Below are positions 35,423-46,033 of a stretch of DNA of 49,336 nucleotides, in pieces. Every line of letters starts with the position of its first letter. Positions within the stretch are counted from its first letter, which is position 1. The translations under genes and the position numbers were made by a program. Below the pieces are notes generated by a model that saw nothing but the letters and a program-made list of their open reading frames with translations, made no database searches and was not told the origin of the DNA. Origin of the DNA: DAINBT01 sp036732785 (GTDB lineage: Bacteria; Planctomycetota; Phycisphaerae; Sedimentisphaerales; SM23-30); NCBI GenBank assembly GCA_964537505.1, contig CAZICK010000019.1, forward strand, positions 1-49,336, read 5' to 3'.

Positions 35423-36412
35423 TCATAATTGCGCCAGAGTTATAATTGTCGTAGAAACTATATCATCTACACTGGCCCCGCGCGAAAGATCGCTTATCGG
35501 CTTGGCAAATCCCTGAAGAAATGGGCCGATAGCCTGAGCATGGGCCATATATTGTGTGAGCTTATATGCGATATTACCACTGTCAAGATCGGGAAATATA
35601 AGCACATTAGCCTTACCCGCCACCGCGCTTTCGGTCTTTACCTTCTTGGCCGCCACCCTCGGAACAATGGCTGAATCCGCCTGAAATTCCCCATCGATAG
35701 CAAGCTGCGGCGCCTTGCCCCTGGCTATTTGCAAAGCCGCCAGAACCTTATCCACCCGATCACCCGATGCACTGCCCTTGGTGGAAAACGAAAGCATCGC
35801 AACCCGCGGCTCCTCTCCGAGCAGTTTCCTGCCGTTGGCAGCCGAAGCGACCGCTATATCGGCAAGCTGCTCGGCCGTAGGATCAATATTGACCGCACAA
35901 TCAGCGTAAATAAACGGTTTATCTTTTTCACCCATAAATTCCGGGATAACCATAACAAAAAAACTCGAAGCCGTATTGATAGCATCCGCCAACCCCACGG
36001 TTAAGGTGCCCGCCTGGATGACCGTTGCCGTTGCGTGTGCCACCCCCCCCACCATCGTGTCGGCATCGCCACAGGCTACCATCATCCCCCCATAGAACAT
36101 TGGCTTCATAACCATCCGCTTCGCTACGCCGATCGACAGATCATCCCTCCCCTCGATGTACTTCTTGGCATAAACATCGAGCTTATCACTACTCCGGCAG
36201 TTTATAGTCTCGATCCCGTCCAGCGTAACGCCCGCCTCTTCCATAGCCGCTTCAATTTGCTCCGGCTTACCCAGCACGATCGGCCTGGCAATTCCTTCAT
36301 CTTTGAGCCGCCGGGCTGCCTGGATGATCCTCTTATCGCCTCCCTCGGGCAAAACAACCGAAAGACCACGACCTTTGACCTTCTCCTCAAAACCCCTTAC
36401 TATATCTGCCAT
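35423..36412 (-). CDS. pta: Phosphate acetyltransferase
   Basis: Pta converts acetyl-CoA and phosphate to acetyl phosphate, and with AckA yields ATP and acetate. From the ATG at 36412 (AGGAAAGG upstream) the protein is 329 aa, typical of short Pta enzymes. It shows LSVVLPEGGDKRIIQAARRL, the central GGMMVACGDADTMVGGVAHA, IYADCAVNIDPTAEQLADIA, PRVAMLSFSTKGSASGDRVD, and the C-terminal NVLIFPDLDSGNIAYKLTQY. A 47-residue N-terminal extension from 36553 is unlike the family and was left out. It is the first gene of the pta-ackA-DUF4954-nagB-acpP unit. Confidence 0.95.
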   Translation of the reverse strand: MADIVRGFEEKVKGRGLSVVLPEGGDKRIIQAARRLKDEGIARPIVLGKPEQIEAAMEEAGVTLDGIETINCRSSDKLDVYAKKYIEGRDDLSIGVAKRMVMKPMFYGGMMVACGDADTMVGGVAHATATVIQAGTLTVGLADAINTASSFFVMVIPEFMGEKDKPFIYADCAVNIDPTAEQLADIAVASAANGRKLLGEEPRVAMLSFSTKGSASGDRVDKVLAALQIARGKAPQLAIDGEFQADSAIVPRVAAKKVKTESAVAGKANVLIFPDLDSGNIAYKLTQYMAHAQAIGPFLQGFAKPISDLSRGASVDDIVSTTIITLAQL

Positions 36413-36590
36413 TACCTTTCCTGTATCTTTCAAACTCTTTTGTAAGATCTTATCCTCTTTTACATCCGCTGCTCCAAAACACCAACAGCGGAAACCAGGC
36501 ATTCTCGCCCATGACATTACGCATGTCAATAAAAATATAATTTTGTACAACAACCATAGAGTATTAAAATTGACATGACAATACTGGACT

Positions 36591-37097
36591 CTAGCCGTTT
36601 CTACGCCAGGGGCGAGACAGTTTCTTAAAATCGTCCGACCTGCCTGTTATGGTTTGAGATTGGGCGATTATCTCTGCCCAGCCATGCCGTCGCAGCAACC
36701 GATAGATATAGGACGTGGAGACCGCCCTACTCAGTTCTTTCTCTATAATCGGCTTTATCATGGCAGCCTTAGCCGCACGACCTGACCGCGCCTTCTGCAA
36801 AAAAGGTTTCAACATTTCTGCTTCCCGCCCCCGCCTCATCAGGCCCCACCGTCTGCCGCCTCGCCCGACTCGTTCCAGACCGCTCGGACCTTTAGTGTTA
36901 TACTGACGAATCCACAACCAAACCGCCTGCGTGGATACCCCCAGAATCTCAGCCACCTTATGAGCGTGAAGCCGACCCGTACACGTCAGCCAAATAGCCA
37001 TACGCCTATTATAGGACGGTCCATCCGGCGATCCCTGAAGCCATTGGAACATCTTTTCAATCGAAAGCCACGGTTTTATCTGTGCCGGCGGACGCAT
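36591..37097 (-). CDS. Stand-alone HTH/winged-helix protein of the IS630 transposase type
   Basis: The protein of about 168 residues has an N-terminal helix-turn-helix (AHKVAEILGVSTQAVWLWIR, about 45-65) and a second winged-helix part (SRAVSTSYIYRLLRRHGWAE, near 125-145). This is the DNA-binding half of IS630-type transposases, but the DDE catalytic domain is absent and the protein ends cleanly after a basic tail (LSRPWRRNG). It may be a domesticated regulator or a truncated transposase. The preferred start is 37097 (AAAGG at good spacing), and a TATAAT -10 lies just upstream. No terminal repeats were found. Confidence 0.7.
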   Translation of the reverse strand: MRPPAQIKPWLSIEKMFQWLQGSPDGPSYNRRMAIWLTCTGRLHAHKVAEILGVSTQAVWLWIRQYNTKGPSGLERVGRGGRRWGLMRRGREAEMLKPFLQKARSGRAAKAAMIKPIIEKELSRAVSTSYIYRLLRRHGWAEIIAQSQTITGRSDDFKKLSRPWRRNG

Positions 37098-37119
37098 CGC
37101 CATATCCTTTCCGGAACCG

Positions 37120-37125
37120 ATTATA
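37120..37125 (-). promoter_or_regulatory. -10 element of the HTH gene
   Basis: A perfect TATAAT on the minus strand lies 22 bases before the start of the HTH gene. No good -35 box is visible at the usual distance. Confidence 0.45.
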
Positions 37126-37253
37126 CTATACTACACGTATGATGTACACACAAACCACAAACAAAATCCCACCGCAGCAGACCACGAATAATCAAAGGCC
37201 GACCTTACACCCGGTTGGGTACTATTCGTTTGCCCACATCCTTTTTCAGGTTT

Positions 37254-38762
37254 TTACTCTTTCTTTCGTGCTGTGGCCGGTTCGCCTTCGGCCTTCCACA
37301 AGGCCGAAATCACTTCATGGGCCTCGCTGTCGCATTGCTTCAACTCGAACCGTATAAAAGGATAATGGTCGTTGATACCAAACCGCGCCTCGCTCATCTC
37401 CGCGAAATATTCCTTCACATCAGTCAGCGCCGGATGACGAACATGTTTGCCGTCGAAACGTAGCACAGAATCATACTTGCCGCCGTCAACTGCCTTCTGG
37501 TAAATCTCTTTGAGCCGGGCATTATCCGAGCCGACAACGCGATCATAGTACCCGTATGCCAACTGATGCAGCACCATAGACGGCTGAAGGTCCTGCCACA
37601 GCCGAAAATTCCTGACATTACCAATCTCCACGGCCCCCAGCTTGTCGGGATTTTGCTCGTTCTTTTTCAATAATTCCGCATCACTATGATAGGTCATATA
37701 TCGAACGTGCTCATCGTTAAGTTCCAGCCAGATGGGCACTTTCTGCAACTCTTTCACCGCCGCCTCGGGCACATAACGTTTGATCAAATGCAGCTTGTGC
37801 CGCAACAGCTTGCACATTTCCTGGCAGTAACCCATCCTCTTATGCAATTGCTTGCTGACATAAACGGTCCACCCCTCGATCTGACGCTGATCGTATTGTT
37901 TTGTGGGAGCATACCGCCCTCGGCTTTTGCGGGAGCTTGATTTTTTCGACTTTGGCTTATCTGTCGAATCTATAAATCGTGTCAGGGCATTGGTGTTGCG
38001 TTTTTGTACCTCGCGGTCAACGCCCCACGCATCCTCAAGGGCCGCGTACCATTTCGGATCATATTCTTTCAACTCGGCACGAACAAAAGGATAAAAATCG
38101 TTGGCCCCAAAATACGCCTCGGAGTTCTCCGAAAAATATTCCGCCCGACTGGTAAGAGCGTAATGCTTGGTACTGTCGGAATATCGACACAAAACCGCAT
38201 CATACTTGCCGCTGGCTTTCGCCTGCTCGAACGCCTCGTTCATTATCTGATTGATGCCGTGTTTGCCGGCCTGCACATAGCGAAAATCGTACCCATGAGC
38301 CAGCTCATGAAACACCACCCACGGCTGATCGAGTGCCCCGTGCAGAAAACTCTTCATTCTGCAGAACCCAGCCATTGTGTCCACATCCGGGCAATCATAA
38401 CCGTTCCCCACCAGCCAGCTCCAGCCGTGATAAGCAATACCGAGCGTATCGTATTCCACCCAGACCGGCACCTCCTCCTGCATCTTAGCCAGCGCCGCGG
38501 AAGGAACATTCAATCTGATCTGATAAAACTGATGCCCCAGATGCTCTAGCGGCTCAGACATTTCCGCCTCATGCTCAGCCAGGTCCTTTTTATTGATATA
38601 TACTGTCCAGCCCTCGATATTACGCACTTCAAACAACTCATTCGACCGTTTACCACGTTTCTTCTGATCCTCATCCTCACCAGACGCCCACAGCACACCA
38701 CCGGCCAACAACACAACCGCAATTCCAAACCACACGCTTCCGACCCATCTGACATTTCTCAT
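37254..38762 (-). CDS. Exported protein with duplicated lethal-factor-like metallopeptidase domains
   Basis: From the ATG at 38762 (GGAG upstream) the protein has about 502 residues, with a signal peptide (about 1-28, GSVWFGIAVVLLAGGVLWAS). Two homologous halves follow, each starting IEGWTVY(I/V). Half 1 has zinc motif HELAH (His152, Glu153, His156) and a downstream EYFSENSEAYFGANDFYPF segment, like the third-ligand EFFAE region of anthrax lethal-factor-type gluzincins. Half 2 has HQLAY (399-403) instead, losing the catalytic Glu and a zinc His, but keeps EYFAEMSEARFGINDHYPF. A Lys/Ser-rich linker joins them (about 285-300). The target is unknown. It would act outside the cytoplasm. Confidence 0.78.
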   Translation of the reverse strand: MRNVRWVGSVWFGIAVVLLAGGVLWASGEDEDQKKRGKRSNELFEVRNIEGWTVYINKKDLAEHEAEMSEPLEHLGHQFYQIRLNVPSAALAKMQEEVPVWVEYDTLGIAYHGWSWLVGNGYDCPDVDTMAGFCRMKSFLHGALDQPWVVFHELAHGYDFRYVQAGKHGINQIMNEAFEQAKASGKYDAVLCRYSDSTKHYALTSRAEYFSENSEAYFGANDFYPFVRAELKEYDPKWYAALEDAWGVDREVQKRNTNALTRFIDSTDKPKSKKSSSRKSRGRYAPTKQYDQRQIEGWTVYVSKQLHKRMGYCQEMCKLLRHKLHLIKRYVPEAAVKELQKVPIWLELNDEHVRYMTYHSDAELLKKNEQNPDKLGAVEIGNVRNFRLWQDLQPSMVLHQLAYGYYDRVVGSDNARLKEIYQKAVDGGKYDSVLRFDGKHVRHPALTDVKEYFAEMSEARFGINDHYPFIRFELKQCDSEAHEVISALWKAEGEPATARKKE

Positions 38763-39137
38763 AACAGCCGCTCCATTATGCTTTTTACCGTTATCCAACA
38801 GCCTGCGACAAAAAACTCTGCCCGGCAAAATAACAAAATAAACCCAGAAAAGCAACCATGTTCGTCTTGCCAACTCATGAAGGTCACTGACCAGTAATCG
38901 TTGTGCAAAACAAACAATGTCGTTTTTCTGAATCAGCAAACTAATATCGCTGATAAACCCCTGAAAATACAGATTTTATGTTGATCAGCGATCAACCGGT
39001 GTTGTTTCCCGTAACCAAACTCCATTATGCGGACCATGCGAAAATTAAATAAAAAATAAAAATCCACTATTCCCAAACCCTTAAACTAAAAGAGGTTACA
39101 AAAATAATCCGCCATCGGCCACCCGCCAGAGTACGCT

Positions 39138-39152
39138 TGGCATCTCCTTTGC
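39138..39152 (+). promoter_or_regulatory. Sigma-54 (-24/-12) promoter upstream of a PEP-CTERM gene
   Basis: TGGCAT-N5-TTGC matches the consensus TGGCAC-N5-TTGC at all but one base, with the invariant GG (39139-39140) and GC (39151-39152) separated by exactly 10 bases. It lies in the otherwise gene-free stretch 38763-39412 and would give a leader of about 250 bases, containing a GCGGAA/TTCCGC hairpin (39181-39200). PEP-CTERM genes in other bacteria are known to be controlled by sigma-54. Confidence 0.6.
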
Positions 39153-39412
39153 CTATAATAAGCCTGGAGAGAACATGATAGCGGAAAAAGAACTTCCGCC
39201 ATCGACAGGAGAGAGATGAGATGTCTTGGGAGAGAGCATTGTCCCCGAAGAATCTTATTCCAGCCATGGCAGGCCAACTGTGGCCAGGAATACGGTCTCT
39301 TTGACAATCACTTCCCGTCAACAACTCTAGTCCAATCTCCTGGATGCGGAAAATGTAAAAAAACATAATATCTGGAAATTCTTTTTGTAGAGATGAGAGA
39401 GAGGAGTTTGTA

Positions 39413-40084
39413 ATGCAGACTGGAAACATTTGGATGAAATTTGGTTTTGTTGGTATTGTTGTTTTAGGATTTATCGGCGGATCGGCTTCTAACGCTCTTG
39501 CGAACATAGAAGCGACTGTGAGTGTGGAGTTCCTTGACGACATGAACTCCATAATTACCGAAATTCCCTTGGATGATCCATTCTGGATGCGGGTCTTAGT
39601 TGATGGCCCGGCGGCAGGGTTAAGCCAGGGATATATCGATGTCACTGTCTCAAGTGCCGAATTCACCTTCGATAAGAGCATCTGGGCGATAGACACAGAC
39701 GAACTGCCCCCCCACTACATCAACGAGCTTTTACCGTACAAGAGAACCGGGTTTGGTCGTAGCATCCTTCAGGATACGCTGCCACAATTCTCCAATTTTG
39801 GAGGCCAGACTCTTCCGGAACTCTCAGGATTCGCTGCCAACGGTGACTGGTGGTTCAAGACTCGTTGCGATGGAATCAGCACACCGGGAACATTGACTGC
39901 CCATGCTGGTCAAGACGATGCCACTAAACTGTTCAACGTTTACGGGGGTTCCCAATTGACTCAAGACCAGGTGGACTTCACCACGCTTGGCAGTGCACAG
40001 TTGACCATACTTCCAGAACCGACAACTATGAGCTTGCTGGCGATGGGCGGATTGGCGTTCCTGAACCGACGAAAAAATAGATAA
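39413..40084 (+). CDS. PEP-CTERM sorting-domain surface protein
   Basis: The 223-residue protein has a signal peptide (about 1-30; FGFVGIVVLGFIGGSASNAL) and a C-terminal sorting signal: PEPTT, a hydrophobic helix MSLLAMGGLAFL and basic tail NRRKNR. Such proteins are cut by exosortase and attached to or released at the cell surface. The middle part (about 32-190) is unknown and rich in beta-strand pattern. GAGGAG at 39401-39406 precedes the ATG. No exosortase gene lies in the window, so sorting machinery must be elsewhere. A strong hairpin follows the gene. Confidence 0.9.
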   Translation: MQTGNIWMKFGFVGIVVLGFIGGSASNALANIEATVSVEFLDDMNSIITEIPLDDPFWMRVLVDGPAAGLSQGYIDVTVSSAEFTFDKSIWAIDTDELPPHYINELLPYKRTGFGRSILQDTLPQFSNFGGQTLPELSGFAANGDWWFKTRCDGISTPGTLTAHAGQDDATKLFNVYGGSQLTQDQVDFTTLGSAQLTILPEPTTMSLLAMGGLAFLNRRKNR

Positions 40085-40200
40085 TAAATACGGGCACAAA
40101 GTAGCACCAAATACTGCCAAAACAAACGGAATACACAAACTTTGATGGCATATTCCACATAAAATTTGACAAACTGGAAAAATATCTGAAAAAATTTATT

Positions 40201-40241
40201 GCCATTGGCCTGCCCAAATACCAGGCCAATGGCATTTTCTT
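40201..40241 (+). terminator. Strong terminator after the first PEP-CTERM gene
   Basis: A perfect 12-base-pair stem (GCCATTGGCCTG / CAGGCCAATGGC, 9-base loop, 40201-40233) is followed by ATTTTCTT. It lies about 115 bases after the stop codon. The remainder of 40242-40642 holds no gene. Confidence 0.8.
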
Positions 40242-40590
40242 GCGCCAAAAAAAACGCACTAACCCCCCCGTGCCAAACAAATTACACTCATTCATCTTTG
40301 GTAAGCCCACTAGGTCGCCCCCGCATATTCGGAATTTCCTCAAAAATTTTCCAAAATTTCCCTTGAAGTAAATCGCATGTCGAAGTACTATAGGTGTTAG
40401 ATCAGTGCAAGGAGAAGGAAGAAGTGTCCTGTCCGTCTCAAGTCTGATCGAATATGGATGTGAGGAAGTGTTCTGCAATTTCAGGTGTGGGTTTTGCCCA
40501 TTTGCGTAACCATGAATGGACGCGTGTCTTGCCAAATGGGCGGCCGTGCCTCAACTCACTTGAAGTTGACGACTGTTGATAGACCAAGGA

Positions 40591-40605
40591 TGGCTTATTG
40601 TTTGG
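40591..40605 (+). promoter_or_regulatory. Weak sigma-54-like sequence before the second PEP-CTERM gene
   Basis: TGGCTT-N5-TTGG keeps the -24 GG and the spacing, but has GG instead of GC at -12. It lies 38 bases before the start codon, a plausible place for a promoter. It may be chance. Confidence 0.25.
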
Positions 40606-40642
40606 ATTTTGTGTAGAGTCCAAAAACTAAGGAGTGAAGGAT

Positions 40643-41254
40643 ATGAAGCACGTAATTTTTACGAGTGTTTGTTTGGTGCTCGCAGTAACAAGCTATTCGT
40701 GGGGTGCTTCCGTCACAATAACGCTGAATGATCCACGCGACACAAATCCTGATCCCTACATCGTTGACATCCCCCAAATGGAAATCAATGACTTTTCGGC
40801 GGTTGAGTTCTATGTTGAGAACATGGTCGATGAGAATCGTTGGAAAAATTGGGCGATAACGGTTTGGATTCCGGACGGGTATGCGCCCGCTGCGCAAAAC
40901 CTCGATTATGTCGATTACTACGACGCAGAAGAGGTCTGGCTGGCAGGGGCGGCGGCCGTCCCAATGGAGAAGGACCGACCGGGCATAATTGATATGCCCG
41001 GCTACACGTCTTTTACTGCCGACACAAGAGAAACCGACTGGTTCAACTACGGTACCCAGCCGGTAGGTGGTGCACCGTGGGGAGGAGATCGTTTCGAGAT
41101 CGGGAACCCCGCCTGGGCGTACCTAAGCTTTGACATCCCCGATGCAACCCCAAATGTGTTTGTGTGTCTTTACGACGAATGTGTCCCCGAACCCATGACC
41201 TTAACGTTACTGGGTCTTGGTGGATTGGCTTTATTGCGGAGGCGCAAAGCATAG
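40643..41254 (+). CDS. PEP-CTERM sorting-domain surface protein
   Basis: This product of about 203 residues starts MKHVIFTSVCLVLAVTSYSW, a signal peptide. It ends with the sorting signal VPEPMTLTLLGLGGLALLRR and a basic tail. The middle (about 25-175) is of unknown function and rich in aromatic and acidic residues (NYGTQPVGGAPWGGDRFEIG). The ATG at 40643 is supported by the purine-rich AAGGAGTGAAGG just upstream. It follows the first PEP-CTERM gene but has its own upstream region and terminator, so the two are probably separate transcripts. Confidence 0.9.
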   Translation: MKHVIFTSVCLVLAVTSYSWGASVTITLNDPRDTNPDPYIVDIPQMEINDFSAVEFYVENMVDENRWKNWAITVWIPDGYAPAAQNLDYVDYYDAEEVWLAGAAAVPMEKDRPGIIDMPGYTSFTADTRETDWFNYGTQPVGGAPWGGDRFEIGNPAWAYLSFDIPDATPNVFVCLYDECVPEPMTLTLLGLGGLALLRRRKA

Positions 41255-41313
41255 AATAGCTTTGCTAGCTTCAAATTTTGAAGAGTTATTACGTAATGAT
41301 TCTGTGAGCAATG

Positions 41314-41344
41314 GGCCGTGGATTAATAATCTGCGGCCCTTCTT

Positions 41345-41346
<2 letters not shown>
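41314..41346 (+). terminator. Terminator after the second PEP-CTERM gene
   Basis: GGGCCGTGG pairs with CTGCGGCCC (nine pairs, two of them G-U) around a nine-base loop, followed by TTCTTTT. It sits about 60 bases after the gene, right against the end of the convergent transketolase gene, so it may also serve that transcript in reverse. Confidence 0.7.
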
Positions 41347-43399
<2,053 letters not shown>

Positions 43400-43439
43400 T
43401 CCATTCTCCTAAACCAAACCGACAAACACAAAAAAACAA

Positions 43440-43512
<73 letters not shown>

Positions 43513-43721
43513 ATACTTAAAAAACGCACGAACTCAGCCGTCCGTGCCACAGTCAACCGACAATATATATTCATTGGCCCAGCTTTGCAAGCAATTTTAC
43601 AAGATTAACTTTCACATTTTTTTTTGGCCTGATTTTCACTCAACAGGGCTTCTTCATCAGGATCACGGCCCCAGATAGGCATCCTGCATCAATGCTACCT
43701 GCCACCCGAGCCTGACAGCCT

Positions 43722-45005
43722 CTAAGAATTAGGGGCCGTCTTATGCCTTGCCAGCCACCCCCTGACCCACCTGCGAGCCTCTGTCTTGTTCTTAATTTCG
43801 TTTCCCAGTTGCGCCAGATACAGTTCTTCTGTCAGTTGACCCATCATCGGACCCAACGGCGTACCCAGTCGTTTCAGTTCATGGCCGTCCAGCAGCCGTT
43901 TCGGCGATATCGGCTCATCACCCAAATCCCTGATCTGACGGCGAAGCTGCCGCAATTTACCCTCATCACGGCCCATAGCCCGCAGATAACACCGGACCAA
44001 TTGCACCAGCGGTTCGAACAACGGCTCAGCCAGCCATTTCTTCAGTTGCCCTTTCCCCAGTGGTATCGCCTCCAGCAATTTGCCATGTTGCCCCACCAGC
44101 CATTGCACCTGCCGGCGAACTTCATTACTGGTTTTAAGCTTTCGACATATTTGTCCTGCCTTTTTTTCGCCGCACTCCGCCAGCAGAGACGACATCGCCA
44201 CCGCAAAACTGCAGTCTTTCGGCAGTTGACCCATCACTTTTAGGCCCACACGCAACTGGTTGATGCCAACCGAACAAACAATCTTCTCCAAAAGCCCGCA
44301 CTCCATCGCCAGTTCCAAACCCCTAACCCGATGCGGATCGACCATTATCTTTTCCAGCTCACCCGCAATCCTTTCTGCGCTGATCCGCTCGATTTTTGCC
44401 GCATGTTTACAAATCGCCTGCCATGTCTTACCTTCAATCTCGAAATCCAACCGGCACGCAAACCGCACCGCCCGCAGCATCCGCAGATGGTCTTCCGCAA
44501 ACCGCTCATCAGCATTGCCGATCGCCCTGACTATCCCTTTTTGCAGATCTTTTTGTCCTCCCACATAATCTATAACCTTATCTGCCAGAGGATCATAAAA
44601 CATCCCGTTGATCGTAAAATCGCGACGTTCCGAATCATGCCGTGCATCCGTAAAAACCACCTTCTCTGGCCGCCGGCCGTCACTATATGACATATCACTG
44701 CGAAACGTCGCCACCTCGATTTGCCTGCCGCCCAGCAGAACCACTACCACCCCAAACTGCGTCCCGACCGTAAGCGTCCGGTCAAACAGCCTGCCAACTT
44801 CCGCCGGCACCGCGTTGGTCGCCACATCATAATCTTTCGGCACTTCCCCAAGCAGCTTATCACGCACGCAACCACCAGCCAGCAACGCTTCATAACCACT
44901 CTCACGCAGCACACGCACCACCTTCAACACCGCCTGATGGGCCGACATTGCTTCACGTTTATATACCAATCCTTTTTGGGCTTGCTTTGCTTCTTTGTAA
45001 CTCAT
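43722..45005 (-). CDS. CCA tRNA nucleotidyltransferase / poly(A) polymerase family protein
   Basis: The 427-residue class II nucleotidyltransferase has the head-domain motif LLAGGCVRDKLLGEVPKDYD (about 41-60; both Asp residues) and FTDARHDSERRDFTINGMFYD (about 112-132). The neck region has RFAEDHLRMLRAVRFACRL, with a basic helical tail after that (RRWVRGWLARHK end). Members add CCA to tRNA or tail RNAs. With the uncoded CCA of the neighbouring tRNA-Lys, CCA addition is a fair guess, but sequence cannot separate the two activities here. The start is uncertain: 45005 or 44948. No HD domain is present. Confidence 0.88.
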   Translation of the reverse strand: MSYKEAKQAQKGLVYKREAMSAHQAVLKVVRVLRESGYEALLAGGCVRDKLLGEVPKDYDVATNAVPAEVGRLFDRTLTVGTQFGVVVVLLGGRQIEVATFRSDMSYSDGRRPEKVVFTDARHDSERRDFTINGMFYDPLADKVIDYVGGQKDLQKGIVRAIGNADERFAEDHLRMLRAVRFACRLDFEIEGKTWQAICKHAAKIERISAERIAGELEKIMVDPHRVRGLELAMECGLLEKIVCSVGINQLRVGLKVMGQLPKDCSFAVAMSSLLAECGEKKAGQICRKLKTSNEVRRQVQWLVGQHGKLLEAIPLGKGQLKKWLAEPLFEPLVQLVRCYLRAMGRDEGKLRQLRRQIRDLGDEPISPKRLLDGHELKRLGTPLGPMMGQLTEELYLAQLGNEIKNKTEARRWVRGWLARHKTAPNS

Positions 45006-45116
45006 TTGTTTTTAAGATATTATAAAAATCGCTGCCTTGATTTCCTATACTTCCTGTTCTATATCATCCCCCATAATCATACCATCTCCACACCGTATTC
45101 ACAACCCGTAATGAAC

Positions 45117-45144
45117 TTGACAAAACATATTGGGATGTTAAGAT
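45117..45144 (+). promoter_or_regulatory. Candidate sigma-70 promoter of ispD
   Basis: TTGACA (45117-45122), then 16 bases, then TAAGAT (45139-45144), a four-of-six match to the -10 consensus. AGGAGG (about 45182) and the ATG at 45202 follow. Confidence 0.45.
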
Positions 45145-45201
45145 GACCGGGCGTTTGTTATTGGCGGCACCACTTGTCTGACAGGAGGCATAAGAGGCGT
45201 T

Positions 45202-45948
45202 ATGGCACTGAAAGTAGTTGTTTTAATACCGGCTGCGGGAATGAGTAATCGATTCCGTGGCGAGAAGAAAAAGCAGTTTTCCGATCTCAATGGTCGAGCG
45301 GTTTTTCTACGTAGTATCGAAATATTTGCCGACCGCCAGGATGTCAAGAGGGTTATTATCGCTATTCCCGCTGACGATGAAGAGCTTTTTCAGGTCAAGT
45401 GGGGTGCCAATCTTGGTTTTTACGGGGTAAAGCATATTATCGGCGGGTCACATCGCTGCGAAACGATAAACAAACTGCTCAGCGAGGTTGACGACAGCGA
45501 TGTCGATCTGATCGCTCTGCACGATGCGGTACGTCCGTGCGTTACGAAAGAGCAGATCGACGCGGTCTTTGCCGCTGCGGCGAAAACGGGAGCTGCCATT
45601 CTCGCCGGTCCTCTGGTCGGCACCATCAAACAGGTCGATCAGGATAAAAACATCACAAAAACCATAGATCGCTCGAAGCTGTGGGAAGCGCAAACTCCGC
45701 AGGTTTTCAAGCCCCAGATTATCCGTGCCGCTTATCAGCAGTTGGATAAGATCGACAACAGCATCACCGACGATGCTCAGATTGTCGAGTTGCTCGGCGT
45801 ACCTGTCAAAGTTGTGGAAAGCGACACCGGCAATGTCAAAATCACAACCGCCGCGGATTTGGCCATAGCCTCAGCTATCCTGAAATCCAGGCCCCAACCA
45901 AAAGCCAAAGGCCCTGTTGGTCCCTGGGCAGGAGAACAGGGATGGTAA
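45202..45948 (+). CDS. ispD: 2-C-methyl-D-erythritol 4-phosphate cytidylyltransferase
   Basis: IspD makes CDP-methylerythritol in the non-mevalonate isoprenoid pathway, which feeds UppS. The 248-residue protein has a VVLIPAAGMSNRFRGEKKKQ start (CTP site), VDLIALHDAVRPCVTKEQID in the middle, the WEAQTPQVFKPQIIRAAYQQ block, and a VKITTAADLAIASAIL end. The last 20 residues (PQPKAKGPVGPWAGEQGW) are a short unconserved tail. The usual partner ispF is not next to it. AGGAGG upstream supports the start. Confidence 0.93.
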   Translation: MALKVVVLIPAAGMSNRFRGEKKKQFSDLNGRAVFLRSIEIFADRQDVKRVIIAIPADDEELFQVKWGANLGFYGVKHIIGGSHRCETINKLLSEVDDSDVDLIALHDAVRPCVTKEQIDAVFAAAAKTGAAILAGPLVGTIKQVDQDKNITKTIDRSKLWEAQTPQVFKPQIIRAAYQQLDKIDNSITDDAQIVELLGVPVKVVESDTGNVKITTAADLAIASAILKSRPQPKAKGPVGPWAGEQGW

Positions 45949-46033
45949 CCATCGCCCGGAAGATATAACTTTGCGTATAAAATTCGATATGTAGAACCGC
46001 GTAAGCGAAATCGCACACAAAGGAAAAACAAAA

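Noticed and set aside
39067..39696. 209-codon minus-strand frame
   Set aside because: It runs antisense over the first PEP-CTERM gene and its promoter; composition and lack of similarity mark it as a shadow frame.
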